Assembly: GCF_013401555.1 (NCBI RefSeq)
Contig: NZ_CP058552.1
Coordinates: 2,852,001-2,916,000, forward strand
From: Paenibacillus sp. E222
GTDB taxonomy: Bacteria; Bacillota; Bacilli; Paenibacillales; Paenibacillaceae
DNA: 64,000 nt
Direction of reading: 5' to 3'
Shown here piece after piece: positions 16,346-25,819 of the stretch; within the stretch, counting starts at the first letter, position 1; each line of letters starts with the position of its first letter. A program made the position numbers and the translations under genes. The notes under the pieces were generated by a model that was given only the letters and a program-made list of their open reading frames with translations, searched no databases and was not told the origin of the DNA.

Positions 16346-17455
16346 ATGAAAGAAACACTGCAATTCACACCGGTACGGATGGCCGAACAGTTCATGGAAA
16401 GTTATCGCAATCATGAGTTGTATCCGACCTGGCATTATGAAAATGGTTGTCTGCTGAAAGCGCTGGAGGAGCTGTACATCCATACTGGAGAACAGAAATA
16501 TTTCGACTACATCCGTGAACTGATGGATAACTTCATTCAGGAAGATGGCTCGATTCGCTTGTATGCGGTCGAGGAATATAACCTGGACCAGATTAACCAG
16601 GGGAAATCGCTGTTCCTGTTGCTGGACAAAACGGGTGAAGAGAAATACCGTAAAGCCGCGGATTTGCTCATGGTACAGCTTAAGGGACAGCCCCGGACGA
16701 GTGAAGGCGGATTCTGGCACAAGAAAATCTATCCGTTCCAGATGTGGCTGGATGGGCTGTATATGGCCACGCCGTTTCTAACGCAGTATGGTGCGGTTAC
16801 TGGCGAGGAGAAGTGGTTTGACAAGGCGGCATTACAGCTGCTGCTGGTGGAGAAACGTACACGTGATTCACGCAGCGGTCTGCTGTACCATGCCTGGGAT
16901 GAGAGCAAGGAACAGCGCTGGAGCTCGGGAGAAACCGGGTGTTCTCCGCATGTATGGAGCCGGGCGATGGGCTGGTATGTGATGGCAGTAGTGGATACAC
17001 TGGATCATCTGCCTGTAGATCATGAGCAGCGGGGTCAGATCGTAGGGATTTTCGAACGTGTAGCGAATGCGCTTGTACATGTACAGGACCAACAGTCCGG
17101 GTTATGGCCTCATTTGCTCGATCAGCCAGGGCGTGAGCGTAATTATTTGGAGGCTTCGGGAACGTCAATGTTTGTGTATGCACTGGCGAAGGGCGTACGT
17201 AAGGGGTATCTGAGTGGCAAGTTCAAAGCGATCGCAGAAAAGGGTTATCAGGGTTTGCTGCTGCATCTGCTGCAAACGGACCGTGAAGGTGTATTGTCCC
17301 TGACGCAGTGTAACGGCGGGGCAGGGTTGGGCGGTACCCCGTATCGTGACGGGTCATACGAGTATTATGTGACGGAATCCATTCGGATTAATGATCCGAA
17401 ATCGGTAGCTCCATTTATTTTGGCAGGAGTGGAGATGGAACTGGCGACACGCTAG
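16346..17455 (+). CDS. Unsaturated rhamnogalacturonyl hydrolase, GH105
   Basis: A 369-residue cytoplasmic (no signal peptide) glycoside hydrolase of the YteR/YesR family. It releases unsaturated galacturonic acid from the non-reducing end of rhamnogalacturonan fragments produced by polysaccharide lyases. The (alpha/alpha)6-barrel signatures are present: D81 in YNLDQINQGKSL and the putative catalytic acid D136 in FQMWLDGLYM, equivalent to D88 and D143 of B. subtilis YteR. Other landmarks are SPHVWSRAMGWY and EASGTSMF. It lies 23 bp after the first binding protein and so in the same operon, which identifies the importer as a pectin-oligosaccharide system. AGCGGAGG precedes the ATG. Confidence 0.93.
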   Translation: MKETLQFTPVRMAEQFMESYRNHELYPTWHYENGCLLKALEELYIHTGEQKYFDYIRELMDNFIQEDGSIRLYAVEEYNLDQINQGKSLFLLLDKTGEEKYRKAADLLMVQLKGQPRTSEGGFWHKKIYPFQMWLDGLYMATPFLTQYGAVTGEEKWFDKAALQLLLVEKRTRDSRSGLLYHAWDESKEQRWSSGETGCSPHVWSRAMGWYVMAVVDTLDHLPVDHEQRGQIVGIFERVANALVHVQDQQSGLWPHLLDQPGRERNYLEASGTSMFVYALAKGVRKGYLSGKFKAIAEKGYQGLLLHLLQTDREGVLSLTQCNGGAGLGGTPYRDGSYEYYVTESIRINDPKSVAPFILAGVEMELATR

Positions 17456-17531
17456 TTCTTTCTTCAGACTTATTTATGATAGCGCATTCATGGGGCATTT
17501 TGCATCAATCCAAGGAGCGGCTTCAAATCAG

Positions 17532-17571
17532 CACCATATAGATCGGAACGGTTCAGTCCGTCTATATGGTG
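17532..17571 (+). promoter_or_regulatory. Intergenic stem-loop between hydrolase and second binding protein
   Basis: CACCATATAGA (17532-17542) pairs with TCTATATGGTG (17561-17571), with an inner CGGA/TCCG stem. No T-tract follows, so it is not an obvious terminator. It may mark an mRNA-processing or stabilising element that lets the downstream lipoprotein be made in excess. Confidence 0.45.
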
Positions 17572-17640
17572 TACCCGTAGCGATTTGAATCAAATGAGGC
17601 AAAATGTGAACAATTTGGTTATCCAAAGGAGAGATGGTTC

Positions 17641-19152
17641 ATGAGTCCAAAAGGTCGGATGTCTCGGTTAGGCGGATTGGTCGTGGTTGGTGCAATGTCC
17701 GCCGGACTGCTTGCAGGCTGTGGGGGAGAGAAAGCACCTGCGGCAGGGGAGGGCAAGCTTCCTATTTCGATTTCTTTGATGCAGGTTGGTGATGTGCCAG
17801 CCAAGGAGAACGGAATTGAACAAAAGATTGAGGAATATACGAATACGGATGTCAGTGTACAGTGGATTCCGCAGTCTGCTTTTGATGATAAAGTGAATGT
17901 CATGGTTGCTTCGGGCGAGATGCCGACCATTATGCGCGTGAATTATGTACCCACAACATTCAACGCAGCCAAAACAGGGCTGTTCTGGGAAATTGGACCC
18001 TACCTGAAGGATTATAAAAACCTGTCTGCTCAATCCGAGGCTTATTTTGACAACATCAAGATCGAAGGAAAGGTCTACGGGGTACCCAACTTTCGCGATA
18101 TCGGGCGTACAGCCATCGTGTACCGCAAGGACTGGTTCGACAAGCTGAAGCTGGATGTACCAAAAACGCTGGATGACTGGTACGAAGTGATGCGCTCCAT
18201 TCGCAAGGATGATCCTGATGGTAACGGTAAGGAAGATACGTATGGAACGGTACTGTTCAAAAAGTACAATGAAGGCGTATCCTCTCCGCTGACACGAATC
18301 GCCGTAAGTATTGGTGGGGTGAACAAGTGGGGTGTGAACGATGCGGGTAAACTTACCCCTGAATTCCTGACCACAGAATATGTGGATACGATGAAGCTGT
18401 TCAAGCGTCTGTTCAGTGAGGGATTGATCAACAGTGACTTCCCAGCGCTGGACCCTTCCGATGCGGACAAAAAAATCGACTCTGGTCTCGTAGCCATGAA
18501 GCTGAACGGTGTTGCTCAGAACGGAAAGTCGTTCCAGCAGCGGCTGACACCAAATGTGCCTGATGGCGAGATTGATGTGGCCCCGTTCCAAGGACCGGAT
18601 GGCATTCGAATTGCCGGGGAACCGGGAAACTACGGCATGCTTGTTATTCCTAAAGCTTCCGTACCGGACGAAGAACAGTTAAAACAGGTGCTGACGTTCC
18701 TGGATCAACTGATGGACGAACCACTGAGTACGCTTCAGCTGCGTGGTCTGGAAGATGTGCACTATACGAAGACTGCGGATGGCAAAACCGAGTTCAAGGA
18801 CTTCGATGGATACCAGCGTGAAGTGAAGCCTTATCGTGACAATCTGCTAAGCGTTGAAGGTCATAATGTGCCTGAGCTTGTCGATGTACCAATCGGTATG
18901 AAGGGCACGAAGATGGCACGTGAGAATGAGCAGTATGCCATTCCAAATCCGGCGCTGACCTTGTCTTCTGCCATTTATACTGAGCGTGGCCAGGAGCTGG
19001 ACCAGATGATCTGGGATGCACAGACCAAATATATTATGGGCAAAATCGATGATGCTGGATGGGAGCAGGAAGTGGCGAACTGGAGAAAATCCGGTGGCGA
19101 CCAGCTCATTTCCGAATTTGAAGCGTCTTATGCCCAGCTAAACGGAAAGTAA
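17641..19152 (+). CDS. Sugar-binding lipoprotein (copy 2)
   Basis: A 503-residue solute-binding lipoprotein with lipobox LLAGC (C27), paralogous to the protein at 14823. Shared landmarks in the same order are MQVGDVPAK, VQWIPQSAF, AIVYRKDWFDKL, VAQNGKSFQQRL, REVKPYRDNL and QTKYIMGKID. AAAGGAGAG precedes the ATG. No second permease pair accompanies it, so it probably feeds the same permeases with a different ligand or acts as a partner for the upstream sensor. A terminator follows immediately. Confidence 0.9.
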   Translation: MSPKGRMSRLGGLVVVGAMSAGLLAGCGGEKAPAAGEGKLPISISLMQVGDVPAKENGIEQKIEEYTNTDVSVQWIPQSAFDDKVNVMVASGEMPTIMRVNYVPTTFNAAKTGLFWEIGPYLKDYKNLSAQSEAYFDNIKIEGKVYGVPNFRDIGRTAIVYRKDWFDKLKLDVPKTLDDWYEVMRSIRKDDPDGNGKEDTYGTVLFKKYNEGVSSPLTRIAVSIGGVNKWGVNDAGKLTPEFLTTEYVDTMKLFKRLFSEGLINSDFPALDPSDADKKIDSGLVAMKLNGVAQNGKSFQQRLTPNVPDGEIDVAPFQGPDGIRIAGEPGNYGMLVIPKASVPDEEQLKQVLTFLDQLMDEPLSTLQLRGLEDVHYTKTADGKTEFKDFDGYQREVKPYRDNLLSVEGHNVPELVDVPIGMKGTKMARENEQYAIPNPALTLSSAIYTERGQELDQMIWDAQTKYIMGKIDDAGWEQEVANWRKSGGDQLISEFEASYAQLNGK

Positions 19153-19159
19153 TTTGAAG

Positions 19160-19207
19160 AACAAGCTATGTTTTACGTGAAATGACGTGAAGCATGGCTT
19201 GTTTTTT
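19160..19207 (+). terminator. Terminator of the GH105/importer operon
   Basis: A long 19-bp stem from AACAAGCTATG...ACGT to ACGT...CATGGCTTGTT around GAAATG, followed by TTTTT. Confidence 0.85.
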
Positions 19208-19316
19208 ATGGTCTTTTTCATTCCCGAGATTATGGTTAGGTGACAGAAGGGGTATAAAAGGTAAGGAGCATTTGTTCACATCCATTTTATTGCTCATCGA
19301 GAGGGGAATATACAGC

Positions 19317-21368
19317 ATGATTGATGACCATCACAAGCTGGACGTATTGAATGTAGTGGATACATACCAAGGAAGAGATCTGGGTGTCACGATGGAACCA
19401 CAAGCCTGTAGTTTCAAAGTGTGGGCGCCTGCTGCAACGCAGGTGGATGTGCTGTTATACCCGCCTTCAACAGGGGGAAGTCCCAATGAACAGAAGAATC
19501 AGGATGTACAGAAAGAAATACCTATGAACCAACAGGACCAGGGCATCTGGTCCCTGAAGCTCGAAGGCGAGTGGAACGGTTATCGTTATATGTACAGAGC
19601 CACCTTTGAGGACGGACGACAGGAGATTGCGGTTGATCCCTATGCACATGCTGTGACCATGAATGGAGAAATGGGAGTCATCGTCAGGCTGGAACAGACC
19701 CACCCGAATGGCTGGAATGAGGATATTCGTCCAGAACTGACGAGCCCCGTAGATGCGGTCTTATATGAGCTGCATGTGCGCGATTTCTCGATCCATGAGT
19801 CATCCGGCATGAGGCACAAAGGAAAGTATCTGGCTTTTACCGAGACAGGTCTGCGTGATTCAAACGGGAATACACTGGGAATCGATCATTTGACTGAGCT
19901 GGGAATCACTCATGTACATCTGCTACCGGTTTTTGATTTTGCGACAGTGGACGAATCGAAGACAGATGACGGGACCTCCGATTGCTCACGTTATAACTGG
20001 GGTTATGATCCGCTCCACTACAACGTTCCAGAAGGTTCCTATGCATCCCGTGCAGATGAGCCGGAGACAAGAATTCGTGAGTTCAAATCTATGGTACTCG
20101 CTCTTCATAAGAAGGGAATCGGAGTCATTATGGATGTGGTGTACAATCATACGTTTGACACGGCAGCCAGTTCATTTGAAAAGCTTGTTCCAGGATATTA
20201 CTACCGTCAGAATCCGGATGGTACGTACAGCAATGGCTCAGGTACAGGCAATGAAGTGGCTACGGAGCGCCCGATGGTGCGCAAGTTCATTATCGACTCC
20301 GTACGGTACTGGGCAGAGGAATACCATATGGACGGGTTTCGATTTGACCTGATGGGGCTGATTGACACGGCAACGATGAAAGAACTCGCAGCAGAACTGC
20401 ATGACAAAGTTTCTCCGTCCATCCTCTTATACGGTGAACCCTGGGGAGCGCTGGAATCACCACTTGGGGATCAAATGACCCTTAAGGGAGCACAACGTGA
20501 AGCCGGATTTGCTGTATTTAACGATAACCTCCGTGGAACGATTAAAGGCGATAGTGATGGAACGGGAACCGGATTTGCTACAGGAGCGGAGGAAAAAGAA
20601 GACGATATTTGGACAGGTGTACGGGGAGCCATTACCGATTTTACCGCTGGCCCATCTGAAACGATTAATTATGTAACTGTACATGATAATCTCAACCTGT
20701 GGGACAAAGTCGCCCAGACACAAGGATTGCACGATACACTGGGATTTATCACCTATAGCGAGGATGGTCGTGTGAAAGGCAGCGCCAACGTGGAAGAGGC
20801 TGTACAGCAGGCGAAGCCCTATTTGCTCGTTGACCCGAATCGCATACTGGAGAACGAAACGGTCCGGCGCTGTCTGCTTGCTAATGGTATCGTGTTGACT
20901 TCCCAGGGGGTTCCCTTGCTTGCGGCTGGGGATGAATTTCTGCGAAGTAAATATGGTGATGCCAACAGTCATGAGAGTGGAGATTCGGTTAATGCCATTC
21001 GGTGGGAGCAAAAGCAGCAGTTTAAGCCGGTTTATGATTATTATCGTGGCCTGATCCGTCTTCGGCGCGAGCATCCTGCTTTTCGTCTTCGCACCCGGGA
21101 AGAGATTGAGAAGTATGTTCGATTGCTTGAAAAAGGAAAAGGGCTGTTGGCCTATGAACTGTCAGGAACGGCTGTGGGAGATTCATGGGGACGGATGATC
21201 ATTATCTACAATGCTTCCAAAGAACCCCGTACAACCTCCGTTCCTTCAGGTACATGGAATGTGGTTGTAGAGCAGGGGCAGGCTGGCACCGAGACGCTGC
21301 GTACAGCCAAAGACGGTCAGGTCAGCGTTCCCGCTATATCCATGACGGTGATGTATTCAGGTGAATGA
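19317..21368 (+). CDS. Type I pullulanase, GH13, cytoplasmic
   Basis: A 683-residue alpha-1,6-glucan debranching enzyme. An N-terminal CBM48-type beta-sandwich (FKVWAPAATQVDVLLY) precedes the GH13 barrel. The type I pullulanase signature YNWGYDP is present. Catalytic residues by homology are nucleophile D344 (FRFDLMGLID), acid/base E374 (YGEPW) and transition-state D457 (TVHDNLNLWDK). There is no signal peptide, so it should act on imported branched maltodextrins or glycogen. The ATG at 19317 follows GAGAGGGG; the frame extends 41 codons further upstream but through the preceding terminator, so that extension is rejected. It is followed by a larger paralogue. Confidence 0.93.
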   Translation: MIDDHHKLDVLNVVDTYQGRDLGVTMEPQACSFKVWAPAATQVDVLLYPPSTGGSPNEQKNQDVQKEIPMNQQDQGIWSLKLEGEWNGYRYMYRATFEDGRQEIAVDPYAHAVTMNGEMGVIVRLEQTHPNGWNEDIRPELTSPVDAVLYELHVRDFSIHESSGMRHKGKYLAFTETGLRDSNGNTLGIDHLTELGITHVHLLPVFDFATVDESKTDDGTSDCSRYNWGYDPLHYNVPEGSYASRADEPETRIREFKSMVLALHKKGIGVIMDVVYNHTFDTAASSFEKLVPGYYYRQNPDGTYSNGSGTGNEVATERPMVRKFIIDSVRYWAEEYHMDGFRFDLMGLIDTATMKELAAELHDKVSPSILLYGEPWGALESPLGDQMTLKGAQREAGFAVFNDNLRGTIKGDSDGTGTGFATGAEEKEDDIWTGVRGAITDFTAGPSETINYVTVHDNLNLWDKVAQTQGLHDTLGFITYSEDGRVKGSANVEEAVQQAKPYLLVDPNRILENETVRRCLLANGIVLTSQGVPLLAAGDEFLRSKYGDANSHESGDSVNAIRWEQKQQFKPVYDYYRGLIRLRREHPAFRLRTREEIEKYVRLLEKGKGLLAYELSGTAVGDSWGRMIIIYNASKEPRTTSVPSGTWNVVVEQGQAGTETLRTAKDGQVSVPAISMTVMYSGE

Positions 21369-21454
21369 CGTTCACACCACTTGCTAAACCTCAACAGGCA
21401 TCAAGGTACCTTGCCGACCTAACCCAAATTAGTTGTTTAAAAACAGTAATGTTG

Positions 21455-21486
21455 CACCCTTCTCCATTCTGGAGTGAGGGTGTTTT
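21455..21486 (+). terminator. Terminator after the first pullulanase
   Basis: CACCC and CTCCA pair with TGGAG and GGGTG around TTC, followed by TTTT. Confidence 0.7.
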
Positions 21487-21564
21487 GCTTTTCTCCATCT
21501 TTTTTTCATCAGGACAGGTACAAATGCTGTCAATCTATGGCGCTTGTTTACATATGCTGTATCT

Positions 21565-21578
21565 TGAAAGCGATTGCT
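21565..21578 (+). promoter_or_regulatory. Weak cre-like site before the second pullulanase
   Basis: TGAAAGCGATTGCT matches the cre consensus at 12 of 14 positions. It lies in the 359-bp gap between the pullulanase genes, which otherwise holds only the terminator. Confidence 0.35.
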
Positions 21579-21727
21579 GTGTAGATTTGCATCACATTCA
21601 ATATGCTAATTGAAAGCCTCTGCTCAACCGATATGTTGAGTACAGACAACCCCGGGTTGACAAATGACGTCTCGCTCCGTAACATCGGGACAACACGAAA
21701 TCAATGGATATAAAGGCGGTGGGAACG

Positions 21728-24607
21728 ATGCCGGAATGGACATCTTTTCGTTATGAAGGCAACGATCTTGGCTTAACATATACGCATACAGCAAGCACAT
21801 TCAAGCTGTGGGCACCTACAGCACAGCAGGTTTCCCTACTCATTTTTGATAATGAGGGACATTACGATGCAAATGGTAGAGTAACCGAACATGATGACGG
21901 ACAGAAACGGTCGATGACCCGTGACCCGGATGGAATATGGAGTATACAGCTTGAAGGGGATTGGGCCGGACATTATTATATGTATCACATTACGCATGAT
22001 GATCAGCATATTGCGGTGGCACCCGATCCTTACGCTCGTGCTGTATCGGTGAATGGACAGCGAACAGCCATTATTGACCTGGATACAACCAATCCAGTGG
22101 ATTGGGAAGAGGATGTGAAGCCCGTATTTTTGCGTCCGGCAGATGCAGTTCTATACGAATTACATGTGCGCGACTTCTCCTCTGACCCCCATGCCGATAT
22201 TCCGTATAAGGGCAAATATTTGGCATTTACAGCTTCCGGGTTGACGGACAGAGGTGGCAATTCTATCGGAGTAGATCATCTTGTCGAACTTGGCATCACG
22301 CATGTGCATCTTCTGCCTGTAGCGGATTATCAGACGGTGGATGAATTGGCAGTGACAACGGACGTTGGCTCAAATGCCAAACTGCCATACAATTGGGGAT
22401 ATGATCCGCAGCACTATAACGTGCCGGAAGGTTCCTATGCCACCAATCCACGTGATCCTGCGGTTCGAATCCGGGAGTTCAAGGCTCTCGTTCATTCCTT
22501 GCACCGACAAGGCATTCGTGTCGTGCTTGATGTGGTGTATAACCATACGTATAGCGTGGATGATGGACCTTTTGAACGGATTGTACCGGGTTACTATTAT
22601 CGTTACCGTGAAGACGGCACATTAAGCAATGGCTCGGGTGTGGGCAATGAACTGGCTACAGAACGCCCGATGGTGCGGAAATATATTTTGGACTCTCTCC
22701 TGTACTGGGCAGAGGAATATCATGTGGACGGATTTCGCTTCGACCTCATGGGTCTGATTGATACGGACACGATGAACGAAGTGACTCGCGAGCTAAGAGA
22801 ACAGATTGATCCGGCTTTTCTGATCTACGGGGAGCCGTGGACAGGTGGAGAATCACCTCTGGAGCGGAAAACGTTAAAAGGGACACAACGTGGTCAGGGA
22901 TTTGCCGTATTCAACGATCATTTCCGCAGTGCCATCAAAGGGGATAGTGATGGCATCGGGAAAGGTTTTGTTACCGGAGCAGACGGTAGGGAGTACGAAA
23001 TTGCCATGGGTGTAGCCGGAGCGCTGGATGATTTCACATCTTCACCTGTGGAATCCGTCAATTATGTGACGGCACATGATAATCTCAACCTGTGGGACAA
23101 AATCGCAACAACGATGTACCTCAGGCATGATCTCGGTTACGCGGTATGGAGGGACGGACAGCCTGTGGAAGGAGGCAGTGCGGAGTCAGCGGTTAAAGCG
23201 GCGGACCCTTATCGGTATGTCGATGCGGATGATGTACTTGATCATGAGATGGTTCGTCGTTCCTTGCTCTCAACAGGAATTTTGCTTACCTCACAGGGAA
23301 TTCCATTTCTCCATGCAGGGGATGAGATGCTGAGATCCAAAGCAGGAGATCACAATAGTTATCGCAGCGGGGACGCCGTGAATACGATCACTTGGGCTAA
23401 CAAAGCTCGATTCAGACCTGTGTTTGATTATTATCGCGGCCTGATTCATATGCGCCGCACACATCCGGCCTTTCGCATGATTAACGCCGAGCAGGTACGG
23501 AATCATCTTCGCATGATGCGTGCAGAAGGCAATGTGGTTGCATTTACACTGGATCACGGAGCAAATCAGGATACCTGGAATCAGATCGTGGTGATCTACA
23601 ACGGAACGAGTCAGCAGCAGCAAGTGGGTCTGCCGGAGGGTGACTGGCATATTGTTGTGAATGATCACCAGGCAGGTACAGATGTCATTGAGACGGTGAG
23701 CGGAACCGCAGTGGTAGAACGATGGTCATTGATGGTACTGTACGACACAGAGTATGCTGGCGGTGCTGAACCGGCTGTGATTGAGATTCATTCGCCGCGT
23801 CTTGTGTACAGTGCCGGAGAGGTTGCCAGTTTGCGAGCATCGGTCAGAGACCGTTTTGGTAATGTGGTGGAGAATGCATCTGTGACCTGGAGCTCTTCGA
23901 ACCCACATATTATTGCCATTCAATCCGATGGAACAATTCATACGGGGCAGACCGGAGAAGCAACGATCAGCGTCCAATGTGGCACGATTACCACAGAGTG
24001 TACGCTGCAGGTTGATTACCTCCATCCGGAACGAATTGAGATTATCGGGGAAGCCGTGATGTACACGACACGTGTCAGTCGATTCCGCGCCTTGGTTCTG
24101 GATCAATTCGGCCAGCCTTTGCAAGGTATGAATATACGGTGGAGCTCGTCTCATCTGGAGCATGCAGCGGTTAGTACAGCAGGAATCGTACGTGCTCTAG
24201 CGCCAGGGTCCACCCAGATTATCGCGGAGGCTGGAGGGATTCAGGCATCGCTGAATATCAAAATCCACAAACCCATTTCGCGAATTGTGACTCTCCGATA
24301 TGAACGGGAAGATCAGCATTATGAGGGATGGGATGTCTGGGTATGGGGCACAGGCATGGAGGATGGAGCTGTCCCTTTTGAGCGAGTGGGCAATGCAGCT
24401 GAAGCCCGTTTTCGGGTGGCTGCAGGACTGCATCACCTGGGTTTCATCATTCGGCTGAATGAATGGGAAGCGAAAGATACCTGCGGAGATCGTTATGTTG
24501 ATATCGGTCCTGAAGACGGAGATGTGCACATTATCGTTCACAGTGGGACGGATCAGATGCAGGTTATCCGTGAAAGTGATGACGAGGATGATCGTAACAG
24601 CGCATAG
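21728..24607 (+). CDS. Large type I pullulanase with two Ig-like domains and a C-terminal CBM41-like domain
   Basis: A 959-residue GH13 debranching enzyme paralogous to the preceding gene. The CBM48-like domain and barrel carry YNWGYDP, FRFDLMGLID (nucleophile Asp), YGEPW (acid/base Glu) and TAHDNLNLWDK. The C-terminal extension of about 280 residues has two bacterial Ig-like (Big2-type) modules, each with VTWSSSN or IRWSSSH, then a module with YEGWDVWVWG, GFIIRLNEWEAKD and DRYVDI that matches the pullulanase-associated (PUD/CBM41) domain. CBM41 is usually N-terminal and such modules are usually extracellular, yet no signal peptide is present. The ATG at 21728 follows AAAGGCGGTG; the ATG eight codons earlier lacks a binding site. 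Confidence 0.92.
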   Translation: MPEWTSFRYEGNDLGLTYTHTASTFKLWAPTAQQVSLLIFDNEGHYDANGRVTEHDDGQKRSMTRDPDGIWSIQLEGDWAGHYYMYHITHDDQHIAVAPDPYARAVSVNGQRTAIIDLDTTNPVDWEEDVKPVFLRPADAVLYELHVRDFSSDPHADIPYKGKYLAFTASGLTDRGGNSIGVDHLVELGITHVHLLPVADYQTVDELAVTTDVGSNAKLPYNWGYDPQHYNVPEGSYATNPRDPAVRIREFKALVHSLHRQGIRVVLDVVYNHTYSVDDGPFERIVPGYYYRYREDGTLSNGSGVGNELATERPMVRKYILDSLLYWAEEYHVDGFRFDLMGLIDTDTMNEVTRELREQIDPAFLIYGEPWTGGESPLERKTLKGTQRGQGFAVFNDHFRSAIKGDSDGIGKGFVTGADGREYEIAMGVAGALDDFTSSPVESVNYVTAHDNLNLWDKIATTMYLRHDLGYAVWRDGQPVEGGSAESAVKAADPYRYVDADDVLDHEMVRRSLLSTGILLTSQGIPFLHAGDEMLRSKAGDHNSYRSGDAVNTITWANKARFRPVFDYYRGLIHMRRTHPAFRMINAEQVRNHLRMMRAEGNVVAFTLDHGANQDTWNQIVVIYNGTSQQQQVGLPEGDWHIVVNDHQAGTDVIETVSGTAVVERWSLMVLYDTEYAGGAEPAVIEIHSPRLVYSAGEVASLRASVRDRFGNVVENASVTWSSSNPHIIAIQSDGTIHTGQTGEATISVQCGTITTECTLQVDYLHPERIEIIGEAVMYTTRVSRFRALVLDQFGQPLQGMNIRWSSSHLEHAAVSTAGIVRALAPGSTQIIAEAGGIQASLNIKIHKPISRIVTLRYEREDQHYEGWDVWVWGTGMEDGAVPFERVGNAAEARFRVAAGLHHLGFIIRLNEWEAKDTCGDRYVDIGPEDGDVHIIVHSGTDQMQVIRESDDEDDRNSA

Positions 24608-24647
24608 CTGGCCAGGTTATAACTTCATAAAATATGTAGGCTTAACA

Positions 24648-24678
24648 AGCGGTCGGAAGGGATTCCGGCTGCTTTTTT
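24648..24678 (+). terminator. Terminator after the second pullulanase
   Basis: AGCGGTCGGAA pairs with TTCCGGCTGCT around GGGA, followed by TTTTT. Confidence 0.8.
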
Positions 24679-24733
24679 GTTCATCAGAAAGAACCATTTT
24701 CACCCGAAAAATAAAAAAAAGGTACATGTCAGT

Positions 24734-24760
24734 GTTTGAGATGGTCTTTCATTGGGGTAA
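24734..24760 (+). promoter_or_regulatory. SigB-like promoter before ctc
   Basis: GTTTGA, 15 nt, GGGTAA resembles the general-stress consensus GTTTNN-N12-15-GGGWAW. It lies about 120 bp upstream of a ctc homologue, a classic SigB target in Bacillus. Whether this organism encodes SigB cannot be seen here. Confidence 0.35.
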
Positions 24761-24878
24761 ATATAGATATGGCCCCAGATTCGGCCACGCTTGAAAAGGC
24801 CATTCTGGTCTAAGAGAGAAGCTTTATGGCTTCCTAACAAATATGAAGTAAGGATCCCTTGAAGGAGGATGTTCAATC

Positions 24879-25511
24879 ATGAAATCCAACGGAAAAATGG
24901 CTCAACTTACGGCAACACCAAGAACTGAAAAGAAAGGTGCAGCATTGCGCCTGTTAAGACAAGGCGGACGTGTTCCGGCTGTCGTTTATGGTCCGGGATT
25001 AGAAGGTGCCGCGATACATGTAGATGAAAAAGAAATGCTGAAAGTAGCACGTACAGGTCGCTCCGAAATGTTCAACCTCAATCTTGAGGGTGGCAAAACG
25101 GTTCCAGTGCTGATCAAGGATCAGCAGGAGCGCAACGGGCGTCTGCTGCACGTGGACTTCCTGCAAATTTCGAAGAACAAGCCGATCAGCGTTAGTGTTT
25201 CCATCGACTTCCAAGGTACCGCAGCCGGCTCCAAGGCAGGCGGTGTGTTCCAGACACAGGAAACTCAACTGGAGGTCGAAGGACTTCCGGCTGATCTGCC
25301 AACCTCTATTGAGGTGGATGTCAGCGGACTGGAAATTGGCGATCGTTTGACAGCTGCAGATGTTAAGCTTGATAAAGGTCTGACTCTGGTGACGTCAGGT
25401 GATTCCATCATCGCTTCCGTGATGCCGCCACAAGCGGCTGAGGAAGAGCCTACGGCTTCTGCTGATGAAGCAGCACCGGCAGCACCAGAAGAATCAGCTA
25501 AAGAAGAATAA
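24879..25511 (+). CDS. ctc: Ribosomal protein L25, general stress protein Ctc type
   Basis: A 210-residue two-domain L25/TL5/Ctc protein that binds 5S rRNA in the 50S subunit. The N-terminal L25 fold carries LRQGGRVPAVVYG. The C-terminal beta domain (~100-185) contains the family segment VEGLPADLPTSIEVDVSGLEIGD in split form, and a low-complexity acidic Ala/Glu-rich tail follows. The start has GAAGGAGG upstream. It is monocistronic with its own terminator. The two-domain length is normal for Ctc in Firmicutes, as against the short enterobacterial L25. Confidence 0.95.
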   Translation: MKSNGKMAQLTATPRTEKKGAALRLLRQGGRVPAVVYGPGLEGAAIHVDEKEMLKVARTGRSEMFNLNLEGGKTVPVLIKDQQERNGRLLHVDFLQISKNKPISVSVSIDFQGTAAGSKAGGVFQTQETQLEVEGLPADLPTSIEVDVSGLEIGDRLTAADVKLDKGLTLVTSGDSIIASVMPPQAAEEEPTASADEAAPAAPEESAKEE

Positions 25512-25545
25512 GCAGGCAGAATATGTATTATTCTGTACCTCAACC

Positions 25546-25574
25546 AAGCCCGGTCGTAATGACCGGGCTTTTTG
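25546..25574 (+). terminator. Terminator after ctc
   Basis: AAGCCCGGTC pairs with GACCGGGCTT around GTAAT, followed by TTTT. Confidence 0.9.
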
Positions 25575-25819
25575 ATGTTGGGAAGGACCCAAGTGGAGTT
25601 TCGGAAGAGGCGTTGTATCGAATGCCGTCCAGACTGGTGTAGATTGCCGTATAGTCTCGTTATTCGGTATGATGGCGGGCATCTGTTTGCGTGAAACAGC
25701 ATTACAGTATACTATGATTCGGAGCAGCAACAATTCTACTCGGCAGAAATGGCAGCATGATTTGCCATGGAAAAGCGAAGTAATCGGCATAATTTGCACA
25801 AGAAAGCAGGTTTCGCAAC
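25575..25819. other. Intergenic stretch with no recognised feature
   Basis: I find no ORF with a ribosome binding site, no strong promoter pair and no inverted repeat of note in these 245 bases. Confidence 0.5.

Noticed and set aside
17532..17571. Intrinsic terminator between GH105 and the second binding protein
   Set aside because: The stem is good, but no T-tract follows on either strand, so it is listed only as a stem-loop.
21365..21613. 82-codon ORF after the first pullulanase
   Set aside because: It spans the intrinsic terminator, has no ribosome binding site and resembles nothing.
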